This document shows, in pieces, positions 42,001 to 56,700 of a stretch of 64,000 bases of DNA (position 1 is its first letter; each line of letters begins with the position of its first letter). The DNA comes from Volvox africanus (Eukaryota > Chlorophyta > Chlorophyceae > Chlamydomonadales > Volvocaceae), in contig BSDZ01000028.1 of assembly GCA_030268105.1 (NCBI GenBank), forward strand, positions 1,202,001 to 1,266,000, written 5' to 3'. The notes beneath the pieces are model-generated. The model was not told the DNA's origin and made no database searches. It saw only the letters and a program-made list of their open reading frames with translations. Made by a program: the position numbers and the translations under genes.

Positions 42001-45000
42001 GAAGCATCCGCTGCTGCAGGGCTGTTGGCTCTCCGCGGTGGTGCCAGCAGCAAATTGGGCCCTATGCGTTTCGGTCCTAGGAGCCAAGCGCGCTGCGTGG
42101 GCGGTGGCCGGGACGGGCTGCAATCAGATAGCGTAAGGTTCAGTTAGGAGTTGAGCCAGGTTCGATTCGGTTTGATTCGGCTAGATTCAAACACGGTGAA
42201 CAGCAGCTTAACCTACAACGAACCAACTAATTAACCAACCTCCAACATTTGCAGCACTCGCGCCTCTTGTTGGGGTCCGGCCGCCTTCGCCGCGGCCCGC
42301 AGCTCCGTACGAAGCGCCCCTAGCTCCGAAGCCAGCAAAGAAGACGATGACGTGGTTCCCGCTCCCGTATCAGCCCCATTTCGTTCTGCAGCCCCCCCCA
42401 GATCCAGACCCACAATGGTCAGCTGTCAACACGTCCTTCCAAACTCTAACACCTCTACACACGCTACACGCTCAATGGGGGGTTGAAATCTTCAGGTGGG
42501 CACTCGAGGGAGGCCCGTTTTCAGATTTCCGCGGGTAAATCGTACTTATTCCGTAACGGTAATCCCGGTGATTCCGTTGATGCCGGTGTAGCTCTAGTCG
42601 ATAGCTACATTAAAAATCGAGGGCCCACCCACGAGGGCCACATCTCCACATCTCCATACACATTTACCAGCCACTCCACCTCCTCCCCCCACCTCTGCTC
42701 TCCGCCACTCGTTTGCTTGGCAACCACCTGAACCCCCCCCTCCCTCACCCAACCCACCCCAAATCTTCACAAACACACGCATACACGCTATTACCTGCTG
42801 CCTCCTGCCTCCCCTCTCCGTCAATGAGCACGCGCCGCAGCAGCTCCGGCCGCCCGTCCAGCGCTCCCGCCACTCCCCCCGGCAGCGGCGCCGCCCGCAC
42901 CCGCACCACACAGCAGCCGTTGGGTGTGATGGCCTCCACTACGCGGGGGGCCTTCAGACCCCCCCCCTGACCCCCCAGCGGGGTGCCCGCGGGCAGCTCA
43001 GAGGGGCAGAAGATGGACTCCCGAAAAGCGACCAGAGGGGGTGAGACCTTGAGGGGGGGGGGGGAAGAGGGGGAAAGGGATCAGCAGGACGGGGTCGTTT
43101 AGAGCGTAGACACAAGTTACCATCTTGGCGGTGGCAGAAGACACACTGACGACACGGGGGTTGTTCCCGCCGGCGGAGGGAAGTACGGAGGTGAACGCCG
43201 ACGAGTGGAGAAGTCCACAGCTACATTAAGAAAACCCCCTATTTAAGCCACTGCTCTTCCCATCCCCCAACACCCGCAAGCACCACCACCCGCAAGCACC
43301 GCCACCACCACCACCACCACCACCACCACCACCACTCGGAAGTCCTCCACGTCCCGTTACCCTTTACCAGACCGCGCTTGCCTCACCCGCAGCTCCACGC
43401 GGGCAAATCGCTCTCTGAGGTCCTTGATACACGTCCCCAGGTGCACCTCGCCGGCGGCCGCCAGCACGTGCTCGCCGCTGTCCAACACACTGACCTGTGG
43501 GACAAGCGGACCGGATGTCGCTCTCGGAGAATGTAAGGTATGTATGTTTTTGTATTAATAAATCAAAATAACATTCCATTTGACCCATACGACCACCAAC
43601 ACCTCTAACGGGCCCCCTGTCCCCTGCCCTCCGTCATGCAACCGCCACAGCACACCTCTACAAAGGGATCTGCCCGGTTGAGCAGCTGCAGTCCGCGGAG
43701 AAGCGCGGGAAGGTCGCTAGGGTGGGCAGGCTCCACGGCCACCTGCGCAAGTGAGCAGACAGTACGACAAAACGTGATAGTGCATAGTACATGACATCAG
43801 AGGATAGGACGGAACTCTCCCGCCAGCTGTGTTGGGGGAACTAACCCGCCAATACGTACAGCCGCTACAAATGCGCCAATCCACCCCGTGGGTCCACCTT
43901 CACTTTTGGAGACCCGCGATTCCGTTTCATCTACCTGTACGATATCCTTCGACCGGTCCTGAGCCCTTCACGCGCAATCTTAAGGCTCGTACACGTCAAT
44001 GTTACGTCAATGAACGCCGCTGTCTTTTCCGGGATCGAGAGACACATCTGAGAAACACAAGAACAGACACGCGCATACCATCACGATCGCAGCGGCTTGG
44101 AACATGAGCGGGGCTAGCGGGCGGCAAGCAGGTGAGGAGGACAGAGTCGCAGATTTGAGAACCACAGCATCCAGCCCCGCAATCGCCAAGACGTTGCCAG
44201 CTGGGACCTGCGGACCGCCGATTAATTACTTTGTGGTTAATTATTTAGTTAGTTAGTTGTTCGACGCAAAACTGGATTCAATGCGAGTAAAACGTCCATG
44301 GCTGCAGCATACGCGCATCGGATACCCTCATACCCCCACGCACTAATCCGTCTCGTCTCCTCCTCTATACCCATCTTCCCTTACCCGCTCCACGCGCTCC
44401 AGTGCCCGGCCCATCATCATGTATACGGCTCCCAGTACGGCAGTTTGCCGCTGCGTCGTGGGTACGGCAGGGTTGTAGGCACCGCTTAACACGTGCACTC
44501 GCTGCCCGGGTTGCGCCACTCCGCTGAAGACACGGCCGAAGCCCAGGAAGACCTGCATCGAAAACCGTGGTTTCGGAGCCCAAGGTTCAGAGACTGACGA
44601 AGTGTAAAAAAGGCCGAAAGCGATGTGTGCATGTGCGTATGAAGAGAGGGATCTGCGAAGGGAATACTTTCAAAGCTCCGAAACCAAGATGTCACTCCTG
44701 ATAATGATAACGAAAACGCTTTGGGAATACATTTCGCAGTTCACCGGCATATGGGTAGCAGCAAATGGCGACGTACACATACACAGGACAACGTCCCGAG
44801 TTCTTGTTGTTCTTGTTGTGGTTGTTGCGGTGGAGGTTGGACTCCAGGAGCACTTTAAGACTCATACGCCTCGACTAACAATAATAACTTGACCATCAGG
44901 GTACGGCACTCGAGTCCATCAGGACGACTCCACCAATGTGGCAACTTAGCAGCACCAGAACCATATCTCACCCGCACGGGTGAGCTCACGGGAACAACTT

Positions 45001-48000
45001 GGGAGGACGCCACTGATTGCGTAAGCGGGAGGTCAACCGCCAGCTGCCCACGAAGATGCGTTCTTTTGCAAGATCCTCGCCCTGCCCCTGTACGGCATCC
45101 CCGTAAAACGTAACCCCCCTCTTCATACTCCCCTCCCCGAAACACGACCCATTCCTTTGTCGCCGAGTGCCCACCTCGTCGTGATCCTGGTAGACGTGTG
45201 ACCCATGGGTCGCAGCCCCCTCCCCCGGGACCCTGGGTAGTAGGCCCCGGGGCACCGCCACCATCTTGGACACGTAGATCACCAGCGGGGCCGCGGGGGA
45301 GGCGTCGCTGCGCGCAAGACACCCCTGCTCGTGGCAGTGCATGTCCGCCGCGAAAGGGGGGGGGAGTAGAGGGCGGGAAAAGGCACATTCTCAAGAGGGA
45401 CTTATGGTTCTGATTGACGATATTTATTGCATCCCTAACATTATTGTTAGCCTTCCCCCCAACACACACATGAACACATACACACACACACGCCCTGCCG
45501 CTTGCCTCAAGTCTCGCCAGTTCCTTTGCCGCGGGCTCGGGTAGGCCAGGGGGCGGCGGCGAGCCAGGGGGGCCCCCCAGCAGCCGAGACGCGCGGACAG
45601 GCGCAGCCGTGGGAGGGGATGGCAGCTGCGCCGCGGCCATACCCAGCACGGCCTCAGAGAGCGGCAACCAGGCGCGGAGGACGGACTGTAAGGGAAAAAG
45701 TGCGTATGTGTGTATGGGGGTGGGGGGGGATGGAAGGGGAGAAAGTTAGTAGAAGGGCTTAGGGGAGGTCCCTTAAGCAAAGCTTGAAGTTGGTGCTCTG
45801 TTGGGCACCTCTCTAAATGGTCTCGGAGACACAGGCGCCCAAAGAGCACCAGATCAACGAGGCCGAGATGCAAACAAGTATATGTTTATGCATATACATA
45901 CATATGTAGGCATATACCCACTTAAAAATGTAGATGTAATATATATATATATATACACACATACACACATAGAGAGAGAGAGACGTATTCGAAAGGCCGT
46001 GCAGGGTATTTCAGTTATAAGAATTAGGTGTTAAGGGTCTTGGCGGATGGGTATTGACCAAGGAAGGTATGGGTCTCTCATTGCGATCCCCGAAGCTGAC
46101 GCCGCAGCGCTGACACCCGTCAGCGCAAGGATAGGGGTGCAAACGAAGGGTGCAGTCAAGACCCGAGACCTACGGGTCACCGAGACGGCGCCGCAGGCTG
46201 TTACTCACCCTCAGAGCCTGCCGCGGGTCCGGGTGCTCCAGGGCCTTATTCGGCACCAAGGGTCCCAGACCCCGGGAACGGACAATGGCGCCCAGCACTC
46301 CCCGGACGTCCTCCCCCAGATCGCACACGCTGTATGCCTAAGGATAGAGGAGAGGGGGGAGGGGGGAGTCCGGTGACGCGAACGAAACACGCAAGACATT
46401 GCTGGTTCATGAACGATGCACGACGAAGAAGAGGAAGAGGAAAAAAGGTTACAGTCGGGCAGGAGGAAGAAACACTCGGACCCAACTGGATATATGAGAG
46501 CTGCTGCCACACATACACAGTGCCGTTTGAGGAAAGAGCCGACGCGCTGAAAGGGGGAGATGACCACTCCCCAACTCTCGAGGCAAGTTTGGATGTAAGG
46601 TAGTATCTCCGAAGTCTGGAAGTCACATACGCATCTTCCTGCTGTAGACGGTTCGTTTGCCAACAAACCGACACCAGAAAAGGCGTTATCGTACCTTCCA
46701 GATTGGCTCCAATGCAAACTGAACGAACATGGGCTTCAGCTTGCCGCCACCTGTCCCACCACGTCGGGACGCCCGGACGACTCGCTTATCCTTCCATTCC
46801 GAGGTTGGGTCGTTGGGCATTATTGGATGCCGTTGGGCGTTAGTACGGCGCATCAGTGATACAGTTTGGGCAGCTGGAGGACCGATGTGGCTGGTTTGTT
46901 CAAGGTAGTACTGGTGTGTATCGGTGGTACTGATGGCATTGGTGGTATTGATTTCAGATCCAAATTTCATTTTCAAATCGAATTTAAGCAGCGTCCGAGT
47001 CCATCGCATTCCTGGCCAGGCGTGACCGGTATTTCTCTCCCACCTTTGGATTGAGTGCCCAATCGCCCCAAAGTCCCCGGACCAGCGCCTCGGGCTTGCA
47101 CTTCAGTTTCTCTGCGTACATCCCTGCAAACTGGTCCAAACGGAAAGCCCAGCCGTCCACCGCACTGCCGAATGCGACACTGCCCAACACCGGATCGAAG
47201 ACGTCGGCCTCATCATCCTCACAGCCTGGCGGCCCTCCGCCGCCGCCTCCTCCGCCTCCTCCGCCGTCGTCACTGAGCCACCGCCAAGGTCGCCGCGGCC
47301 ATTACCGGACCCGTCGTAGGGACGACGCCATCCGTAGAGAGACAGTTCGCGGTTCAAGAGAAAGTTTACAAAGAGTACCTTGAGAGGGGAAAGTTAACCT
47401 GAAAACCCTAAACTTCAAATTTTCACATTTTTAGGAAGGTCGTTCATTCATTCATTCATTCATTCATCTTCAGGATCATATTCTGTGTTTGACCTCTCAC
47501 GACGAGAGCATCCGTACACGAATGTCACATCTGGCAGTGCAGTCATGTGCAGTGCAGGTCTGCCTTCAAGCTAATAAGGCGCATGAAACCACCTCCCGCA
47601 CATATCCCCATGGTCTTCTGACCTGACCTGACCTGACCTCCACCCGACCCCCCCTATCTTCCTGCCTTCCTGTTTTCCGGTCTATTTCCCTAGGAACATT
47701 CTCGAAAAATCCCCAACTTCGAGGAATGCACGTTATCCCTAGCTGTGTTTGTCCTCACCCGCCTTCCCCGGAAGCCTCCTCTTCCTCCCTCTCCGCCGCC
47801 TGCTCCGCCCTGGCCTGGTCCATGGCCAGCACCGCATCCGCTTCCCGCAGATAGCGCTCCGATGCGAACGCCGACAGAACCATGTTGGCGTGCGTTACGA
47901 TGTCTCGCAGACGGCCGTAAGCCTCCTCCGGCGTCAGTCGCAGCTCCAGAATAAGCCGATCCAGCTTGTTGATCACCAGTACGGGTTTTACCTGCTCCGA

Positions 48001-49528
48001 AACCGATTTGGGAGCCGGGGAAGTACTAATTGTCAACTGGTTGTAGTTGTGGCCGGGGGATGTGTATATGTGTATGCGTGTACACCTTTCCCTCGTGTGT
48101 ACCTTGAAGCTTTCTGCCATTTAATCAGACGAAGGCCAATAACAATATCTTAAAAAAGATAGAGTCCGTTGCAGCGGTTTCCAGCTATTTGGCTCGTTAT
48201 ATCATGATCTGCGAATTGCCTGACTTGCCTGCCACCTTTTAAAGTCGAAGCCTGGTGCTTTCTCCTGGCAGTCGGGTTAACACTTCCAGTCAGGAGCACT
48301 TTGTTCGACCCATGGGTTGACCCCCCTCCAGCTGTGCGCACCTTCTCTTCGTAGGCCTGCCGCAGCACGGCGTGCGTCTGAATGCACACTCCTTCCACCG
48401 CGTCCACGACCACTAGCGCCCCGTCGCTCAGTCGGGCCGCGGTGGATACCTCCGAGCAGAAGTCTACGTGGCCGGGCGAGTCGATGAGGTTGATAAGGTA
48501 GCCATCGGCAAGTTTGGCGGCGTCGGATAGCGACTTAGGGCCCTGAATTCGGCGGGGTGAGGGGCCCGAGATCCGGGATCCGAAATCCAGGAGCCGGAAA
48601 AAGATGAGCAGTGAAGGACGGGAAAGTTAGCCCCCCAGGGTCAATGGCCTTCCCGCGGAATCTGTGGTGTGCCATGTTGCCATCGCCATCCTTATTTGGC
48701 CCTTCCGGGTAACGCACAGCAATGGCAGACGTTAGTTCCGTTGTGCTGACGGTTTTCTATCCGCTCTATGGCTAAGTCCTCGCGAGCGCCGACAAGTTTC
48801 GGCCCCCTGTCGCACAGTTTGCACCGTCCGCGCGGCACCGGCGTCCAATCACTTTTCCTTCGCTTCCTTTCCCTTCGCTTCCTTTCCCTTTCCTTGCCCA
48901 TCTCTCCCCTTCTCTCCTCTGCCCTCTGGTAATAAAACATAAGTCCTGTCTTCACCGTATTCAGGTACTCATCTCGTGCTTTCTCCAATCCCCCCTATCT
49001 CGATAAGTAGCCCCTGACCCTCCCCACCTCGGGTCTTGTGGCCGCACCCGGCACGTACAGCAGGCTTATGGCGGATGCCTTCATGGTAATCCCACGAGCC
49101 TGCTCGTCCTCGCGACTGTCCAGGTAGCGAAGCTCTCCCTGGAGCGCATTTCGTAAATGAGCACGGAGTACGGCAAAAGAAGATGGGATGACTGAAAAGT
49201 TAACAATAAATGAATGGAAGCAAATAAGAACGGTTGGGAACGATGGGAGAACGCCACACCAAGCACGAAGTAACACACCCGGGGGAATATCAAGAGGTAC
49301 GCACACATGCACATGCGGGGTCGGTGCAAGGTATTCAACACACATTTTCAATCACATCGTTCTCGGCATCTGTACAACTGAACCTGTAATTTCGAGTGCA
49401 GTGCATGCTGTTTGTCGGTATACCTGCATCCTGGGGTGAATGAGGCCATTCGATCCAATGAGGTGGTCCGATAGGGTTGTCTTGCCATGATCTACATGCG
49501 CCAGGATGCAAAGATTTCTTACCCGGTC
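39011..49528 (-). CDS. EFL1: Elongation factor-like GTPase 1 (EFL1/Ria1), 22 exons
   Basis: Resolved exons: 49528-49424, 49138-49028, 48542-48342, 47991-47759, 47272-47044, 46790-46695, 46337-46209, 45685-45506, 45324-45175, 44552-44385, 44207-44079, 43742-43656, 43494-43387, 43047-42795, 42385-42240, 42092-41564, 41386-41124, 40756-40673, 40234-40130, 39804-39691, 39543-39430, 39079-39011. They total 1201 codons with the stop. EFL1 is an EF-2-like cytoplasmic GTPase that, with SBDS, removes eIF6 from late 60S subunits. GTPase motifs: G1 AHVDHGKTT, switch [14 protein letters not shown]3 DSPGHVDF, G4 NKLDR, G5 near SAVDGW. Later blocks fit EFL1 specifically: [112 protein letters not shown]. 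The intron after 45506 uses a GC donor. A short first exon with the ATG lies upstream and is not resolved. Confidence 0.93.
43263..43336. repeat. CAC trinucleotide run in EFL1 intron
   Basis: CACCACCAC with a few CCGCAAG breaks, in the EFL1 intron between exons 43387 and 43047. Confidence 0.9.
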
Positions 49529-50760
49529 CTGCGGGAAGTGGAAGAGAGGGTTGAGACTCAGGCGGGGAGGGCGGACGTTGAAGTTTGGGGGAGGGGGAGG
49601 GCGGCCGCATCAGAGCAGTGTCCATGGCGTACCGGCTACCCAATAATGCATCTATTTAAATGTTGGAAGGTCTTAGGTATTTGATCTTGCTAAGCCAAGC
49701 GTTTAGAGGATTTGCCGACGCAATCCTTAATTTGGGTCAAGGGGCAAGCTGACGCCTTAGGCCGAAAGTCGCCGCGATTGAGTCAGGAGCACGTATCTAC
49801 CTGCTTTGATTGCACGGCAACAAGAAGCTCGGTACTAACATTCATTCGTCAGGCTAACACAGGATTCCGAATTCAGGTTGGGCGTACAATTTGGATAGGA
49901 ATAACCAAGGATGAATTAGAGCTATTCTCAGCAAAAGCACGCGGCGATAGTCGGAAACATGTAAAGGTTTTCATCTGGACTACAGCAGAACAGCTTTAGG
50001 AATTGCCGTACTTGGCGGCCTGCATTATTCCTGGGACCCCTTTTCCACTGGATTTGCAGGACTCGTGGAGTGTATGCTTTAGATGCAGTTAGACTGTGCT
50101 TCCCAGCGCATCGCGCCTGCGTTACATTCTTACAAATGATTTAGATTTTTAGGCACAAGACTTTTGGCTAGGACTCCCTTTTTTGTTCATAGGATGGTCG
50201 TTGTTTGTGAAATCTGTGGGTTTGATGGCGCGTCGGAATGGTTTTTGCAGTGTAAGAACCACGAAAGGTGCGCCGCGGATGTTTCGGTTCTTTAATTGCG
50301 TCGCTCTGCATCTCCACCTTTACAAACAAGTTATCCCTCTGTGTGTGTATCACGAATCATGTCTAGTCAGGCCTTGTTCAAGAGTGTTTGGAAGTATTTT
50401 GCACCCGGGACGTGTGATGCAGGTGTCATCAAGGTCGTCATCTATACTGCATAGATGGATTGAGAGTCCGGCGGCGGCCGGCGAGTCTTGGCGCGTTTGG
50501 CGTCCTCGAGTGCTCATGGTGCCTACAGACAGCCGAGTCAACTTCGCAATGTGCGCGAGGATTGGTCTAAGCTGAAGCCGCTATGTGATAGCCGGGAATT
50601 TTATCCTCTTCCGGTTATGGAAGATGGGAAAGTATGTGCTTGACAGCCTCTCGCCATCCTTGAACGGGCAATCGATGGACTCAAAGTTGCTCCCTTGTCT
50701 CTTAAACCGGTCCTAACAGTTTTGAGTTGTTTGTGCACAACTATTCAATTCATAATTCGT
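49529..50760. promoter_or_regulatory. Shared upstream region of EFL1 and the divergent gene
   Basis: EFL1 (-) and the 12-exon gene (+) diverge from here, so both promoters and the missing first exon of EFL1 must lie in these 1.2 kb. I cannot identify a TATA element with confidence. A candidate EFL1 ATG on the minus strand is at about 49630, but no donor links it in phase to the exon at 49528. Confidence 0.4.
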
Positions 50761-53700
50761 ATGTCATTACCTCCGTGCCAATCCTTGATACGTACAGCAG
50801 CAAAGCGGAACGCCGCCTTAGCGTTGGACAAGAGCGCCGTTACTCGGACTGAGGGGCAGCGGAAGCTTAAGGAGGGCAATGCTGCAACGGCACGGGAGGC
50901 CAAACCTCATGCTGACAGGCCGGCGGCCAACAAGGTATCCATTGCCGAAGGAGCGGGCCCCGACAAAGTGCCAGCTGGCAAGGTGCCCTTCGTTGGTAAA
51001 CCGACGGCTGGCAAGGCGGCTAGCACGGATCGCTGTGGAAAAGCTCTCGATGGCGGCGCTGCGGGAGGCAAGGAAGAAGTACATGGCGATAAGAAGCGCA
51101 GTGCTGCCGGCATCTCAAGTCAGCGGGCAGTTGCCGGAGGATCAGGTGTGCCATCTGCAACGGCGACAGCAGCAACAGGCACTGCTTCGTTGCCCGAGTC
51201 CATGGCCGGTGCCCAATGCGGGCGATATACCAGCAAGGCGCCGGGCGCTATTCCTGGTCGCGCGTCAGGGATGCAGCATCAGAGCCGTGTGAAACCCGCT
51301 ACAGTGGTTGCCGGCGGTGCAGCTACAATGCTGGTGGCCGACGAACTAGACGGCTTTTACGACCGCACTTTGCTAGTTAAACAGAACAAGGTAGCAGGCC
51401 CCAGTGCAAGGAGCCAGCTGGCAGGAGCTGGTCAGCAAGCTGTCATTGCTGGTGATAGCGGGACCAGCAAGCCTGGGTCAGTGCTTCCGCATGGTCGACC
51501 CATCAGCACCAAGCAGAACGTTGGTGGCGGGCTGCCAGTGGGTGCTCCGCCAGCTGGCAGTGCTGGCGCCAAGACAGGCGGGGCAGGTCGGACAGGTCAA
51601 ACTGGCGGAGGCGGCGCTGAGGCGCGAGGGGCTTCCTTGGCTGGGGCAGGGACAGTTTTTGGAAGCCATGCTTATGGCGTTAGTTCTCTCGCTGCTCGGA
51701 ACCGTCCCACAGTGGTCGCGGCGCCAACGGGGCGTGTCTCGTTCCATTACCAGTTGGTAAGTCCGTCACCGCGTTCATTGGACGTTGCTTAGTCTACCAT
51801 GTTGCCCAAAGAGTTTCGTACTGGGTCAAGGCCGCAGTCCTTAGATTTCCTGTGCATTTTCTCTCGTTGTGACGTTCCCTGCCTGGAGGATAGGAGGCAA
51901 GGTGCAGGTCGCCAGTCGATAGTATATATTTGTGCGAACATCCCCTGGTCGCATATGTGGTTCCGAACGAAGGATTATTGATAGGCCGCACTTACTGACT
52001 ACGGCGCTTGTCCAAGATTGTGTTGGGTTGTGTGTATTTCCTTTATCCTGGTATCCATGTAGTATCATGATCATGATTAAGATCCCTGATCTGATCTTAA
52101 CTCGCGTGCTCTTTGCTTTAGGGCATGATACAACAATTCACCATTTGGGCCTCTGTGCAAAAGATCTGTATATTTGATCGACAACTTCAAACATATCATG
52201 CCGCTATCCTGTGCTATCTATCTATTTATGTGGGGTCTTCTCTTACTTACAGGCCTTACCAACCGTGTCATCAGTGCAGTCGAGTAGCTTGTCCCAGACC
52301 AAGCTGGACAACCGTGACAGTCTGGCCAGGGGGAGCAGATTGGGCAGCCTGCCCTTACACAATAGTAGCACTCAAATGGTGGTGACATCCAGGGACCGCC
52401 GTGTGAGGCTGTGGACTTTTGATATGGTACTCGAGGGTTGCATACCTCGCACGGTACGTGTGGAATGATGTGAAGCAGGCAAGATTGTATGGATGATGAC
52501 TAGTGCCCAGTTTGAGAAGGTATATATTGTGCGTGACTTATCCCATCTAGCTTACGTTGATGCATATATTGAGGCGTGGTATCCTGGGTAGCACTATAAG
52601 TACCCAAAGGTTGCCGGGACTTGCCTGGGCTTCATCACTGAGTGTGTGCATGTGCAAGTGAGAAACCACTGACATGTATTACAACCCCTGCTGGCTGGTC
52701 GCATTTATTTATTCCGTAACCAATGGTGAGACATCTCTTGATATATATTGCTGCTGCACCATCATCGTCCTTTTCAGGAAATGGATCCCAAGAGGCTGCG
52801 GATGAGTATCGAGTCGATTAGTCCACATGAAAGCATGGTGCGGCTATCAAAGCTGCTGCAGGCGAAGACACCACCAGAAGGGCTCCGCTGCAGTGTTATG
52901 AGGATTGAGGAGGTGCCCCGCGCCATTTCTGAGGCGCACTCGTAAGTCAGGATATGTGTATACCCTGGACACCTAATTTGCTTTCACGGTCAGGTTTTCG
53001 GACTTATGAAGTGTTACGTAGAGAATGACTTGCTGAACTGCTTCCTGGCTTATACATGTACTACACGTGTGTGGACTTGTCTGTAGTCTTTGGACAAAAG
53101 AGGAAAACGGCTTCTTTAAAGGTCATGCATTTCAAACTACCTTGCCATTACCAATCTTAAAATATGCAATTCCACTGCCCAAGTAGCTTGCTAACTTTAT
53201 GTTTCAACCACTGCCACATAAATATCCTGACCCATATGGCTACAGGTTTTACCTGTTATATAACCCCTGTGAGACCTGTGTGGTGATGTATCCGACCCGC
53301 AACATTGGGAACACTTCCAAGTTCTTCAAGGAAAGCCTGATTACGTAAGTCTGCACAGTCTATATTAACGTGTGTACACAAAGCTGGGCTTGGGGGATCA
53401 GAGCTGTGAGGACTTGTATCTGTGATTATGGAACCCAGCAAGTGAAATAGTTGTTGAACTTGGCCAAGGACGGGTTGATTGAAAAAAGGGTTACTAGCGA
53501 GGTCTATGACTGTTCAGGATAGGGGATGGCAAGCATATGCTGGCAAGGCCATTAATAGTGCCCCGATGTTTTCCCACCAGAGAAATGTATGCTGTGGGCA
53601 TGGACAGAATGGTAAGATGCTTAATAAAAACACATGCACGCTGGTTCTTCTTCTAACTTCTAACTCCCTTTGATACTTCGGACTTGGCACACACCCTAAG

Positions 53701-56700
53701 ATCAGGTCATGAGGGTTCCAATCCAGCCTAAGTCAGAGCCTATCTGACTGGGTGCGGGGGAGCTTCCTACTAAGGTTGAAGGAATTTTAGTATCATAATA
53801 ATGATTATAATGTCTAATCCTGACATTAACTCGTGAGATCTTTGTTTAGAGCATGGTACAACACCCAGCATCCACCTGGATGCCTTTTTGGCAGCTATTG
53901 TTTCAACCAACCATTATCAGTATTACCACTAAGCTTGTGTATTTATTTCTTTGTGTAGGATGCTCTTACCACCAGAAGTTGGTAACGAGCAAGGAGCTGG
54001 GGAGAGAGCACAATTGGAAGAGCCAGGGAAAATCTTGGCAGTGGACCTCAGCTTCCTCACAGCAGATGACTTGGCAAAGGACCCCGTGCTTGAACGGCTG
54101 TTGCATTCAGAGCTGGACACTAAGGGAGACAGCAAGACCAAGTACCAGCTGTACTTTATGCCGGAAACAGTGCCTGTGGATGGCGTTACGCCTGAAAATG
54201 GTGTCATGCCTTGCCTCCTTTCTCTGACAGGCAGCCGAAAACATGTGAGTCACCAGTATAACCTGTGCAGAGGTGATGGGATTGTTGGTTTGGGCATTTG
54301 AATTTGCTGCGGCAAGCCTCCAGGGTGTCCCCCTAAAAATTTGTAGCATCTTGGGGTGTCTACGGGTAGTGTCCAGGATGGCCCATGTATGGTTATCTTC
54401 CTCTTGGGCCTTTGCTTAAGCGGATATAACAGAAATACAACAAAAATTAGCAAGAAGGGTACAGTCAATTGTGTTTTATGCATGCATATTAGTAGTTTGA
54501 AAATTAAGCCAGACCTCTATATCACTGGCATCATAATAAGCACATCACAAGCTGTACGCTTTGGAATGCTTGTGTTACTGCCCCATCTATACAACCTGTA
54601 TCAACACATATATAGGTTTCTTTGTATCTTCTCCTAGGTTTTAGCTATAGCCCAAAACATAGTGCAGGAAACGATTGTCAATTATAGGTAAGGGTTATAA
54701 AGGGTAACTGACATGCCGCCCTGAACTGAATCCAGAATGTTGAGTACTAGCTACATTTGCTGGCCACCAGGTCCATCTCATGGTGCCACCGTACAACCGG
54801 CGGATACCAACAGAGGAAGAGAGCATTCTTATCAACCCCACTCGAGTACGTTGCGGGTACAGTTTTAAAATTTGTAATGTTGAAATTTGGTGTCCTATAA
54901 GAGGCTAAATGCCACATCTATTAGCTGCCTACTACACCTGTGATCACCTTCATGCCAAATATGTTGATGTAGTGAGCTGCCAATTGTGTTTCTTAAGACA
55001 TTGGTTTGTCTTCTGGTTGCATACATTCATGTCATTATGGCATATGAATGTATGCATAACTCACTGGTTCCATGTATTCTAGTGTATTGATGTCTTTCCA
55101 AATTTTTGCCACAGGTCAGACGGCTGAAAAAGGTGACTTTTGAGCTGAGGGACAACCACAAGCATGAGACTGGCCGATTACTGAAAGAGACAATCCAGGA
55201 GGGCAAGGCCCTTAAGAAAGTGCTGCTGGAGCAAGGCGAGTCCACAGCTGCAGATCCTATGGAATGTGACATTGATGGCTCAGCTTATGCTTCAGAACCA
55301 GGCTCAATGGGAGATGGGCCTGTTGCTTTGGACCCCAATGTTGAGACCCTTCACAATGCGGTGCTGATGGCGTCATCGTCCCAGCCTGCAGGCAGTCCTG
55401 TAGTGGTCATGCATTCGGCGGAGAAGAAAGGCTTGTTACAGGATACTTCTGGAGTGTCGGACCCCGGAACCCAGCAGGCTTTGGGCATTGACGTGGTGCT
55501 GACAACACCATCCCAGCCTGAACAGCTTGTGGGAGATGCTGAAGTTACCATAGGTGTAACAGATGGCGCCCACAGCTTGATAGAGGGTCATGCCACCGTG
55601 GACTCTGGCATAGAGGTTCTCTGCCAAGATGCAAAGTTGATGGCACCATTGCAGCCTGCTGGCAGTCTGTCTATGTGCTGGAGTGCATCCTTCGAGGGCT
55701 CTCACAGTGCAAAAGATGGCAGCCTGGCGAGTGATAAGAATAACCAGCAGGAGCTGGTGAGGTCTGCTACTAGAGTTGCTGCAGCCCGTGCCGTGGTGGA
55801 GACAGGCATGAAAAATAATTATGGTGAAGCTGAGATGTCCTCGGAGATGGCAGCCAATAATAAAACTACTGTGCAGTTTGTTTGTTCAATTGACGCCATT
55901 GGCAGAGTTGCAGAGCAGCAGGCCTGCACAAGTGCCCTGGGTGATGAGGCCTTGGACATGCTCGCACAGTATCAACAGGCGCTTGCGACACACGCACCTC
56001 TTAGTGATGATGATACTAGTAACTCAGGTGGTGGTGCAGCTAGTGTTGCTGATGTTCTGTTCATCTCTGGCTCTAACGTCACTTCTGATGCTAAGAATAA
56101 CCCAAGTGGCAGCCGGGCACCGGCTACCCAGACTAGTGGGCCGCTTCCGATGGCTGCCAGCATTTGCACTGTGGAGGGAACCTGGGAACCGCTGAATGGC
56201 ATGGCCAGCAATGGAGAAGCCGTAGATGCAGCCAGGTCCACTGGCATTGCAACCGATTGTCAGCTTTCAGATTGGCGAGGCCTGGCAAACTGCCGGAACC
56301 CACCTCCTGGGCTGCATTGCCAAATGGTGTTGCCCATACCCAATATGCCAGTTTCAGTAGAGGTGCCTTCACAGGAACACCAGTGGCAAGTGGGGAAAAA
56401 ACGTCCTCGCTCACCATTGCATTCAGTTGCTCGTCAGGCTGGACTCAATCTCTCAAGTTGTAAAGAAGCTGCGCAGTGGAGCTGGGGTAGAGTGTCTGCA
56501 CCCGTCCTCCAGGCATTCCTGATGGAGTCTGGCTGCATGGACCTGGCTTGTCGAGAACAATTGCTGCCAGATCTTATCCCACAGCTACAGGTACTCCGTT
56601 GCTGTGCACTAAATGCTTAATTTCTAGGCTGCTTTATGTTTCATGCAACGGAGGCGGGGTGTTGAACTTATCGATCATTCATGTGCTAAAGGGAGCCATA

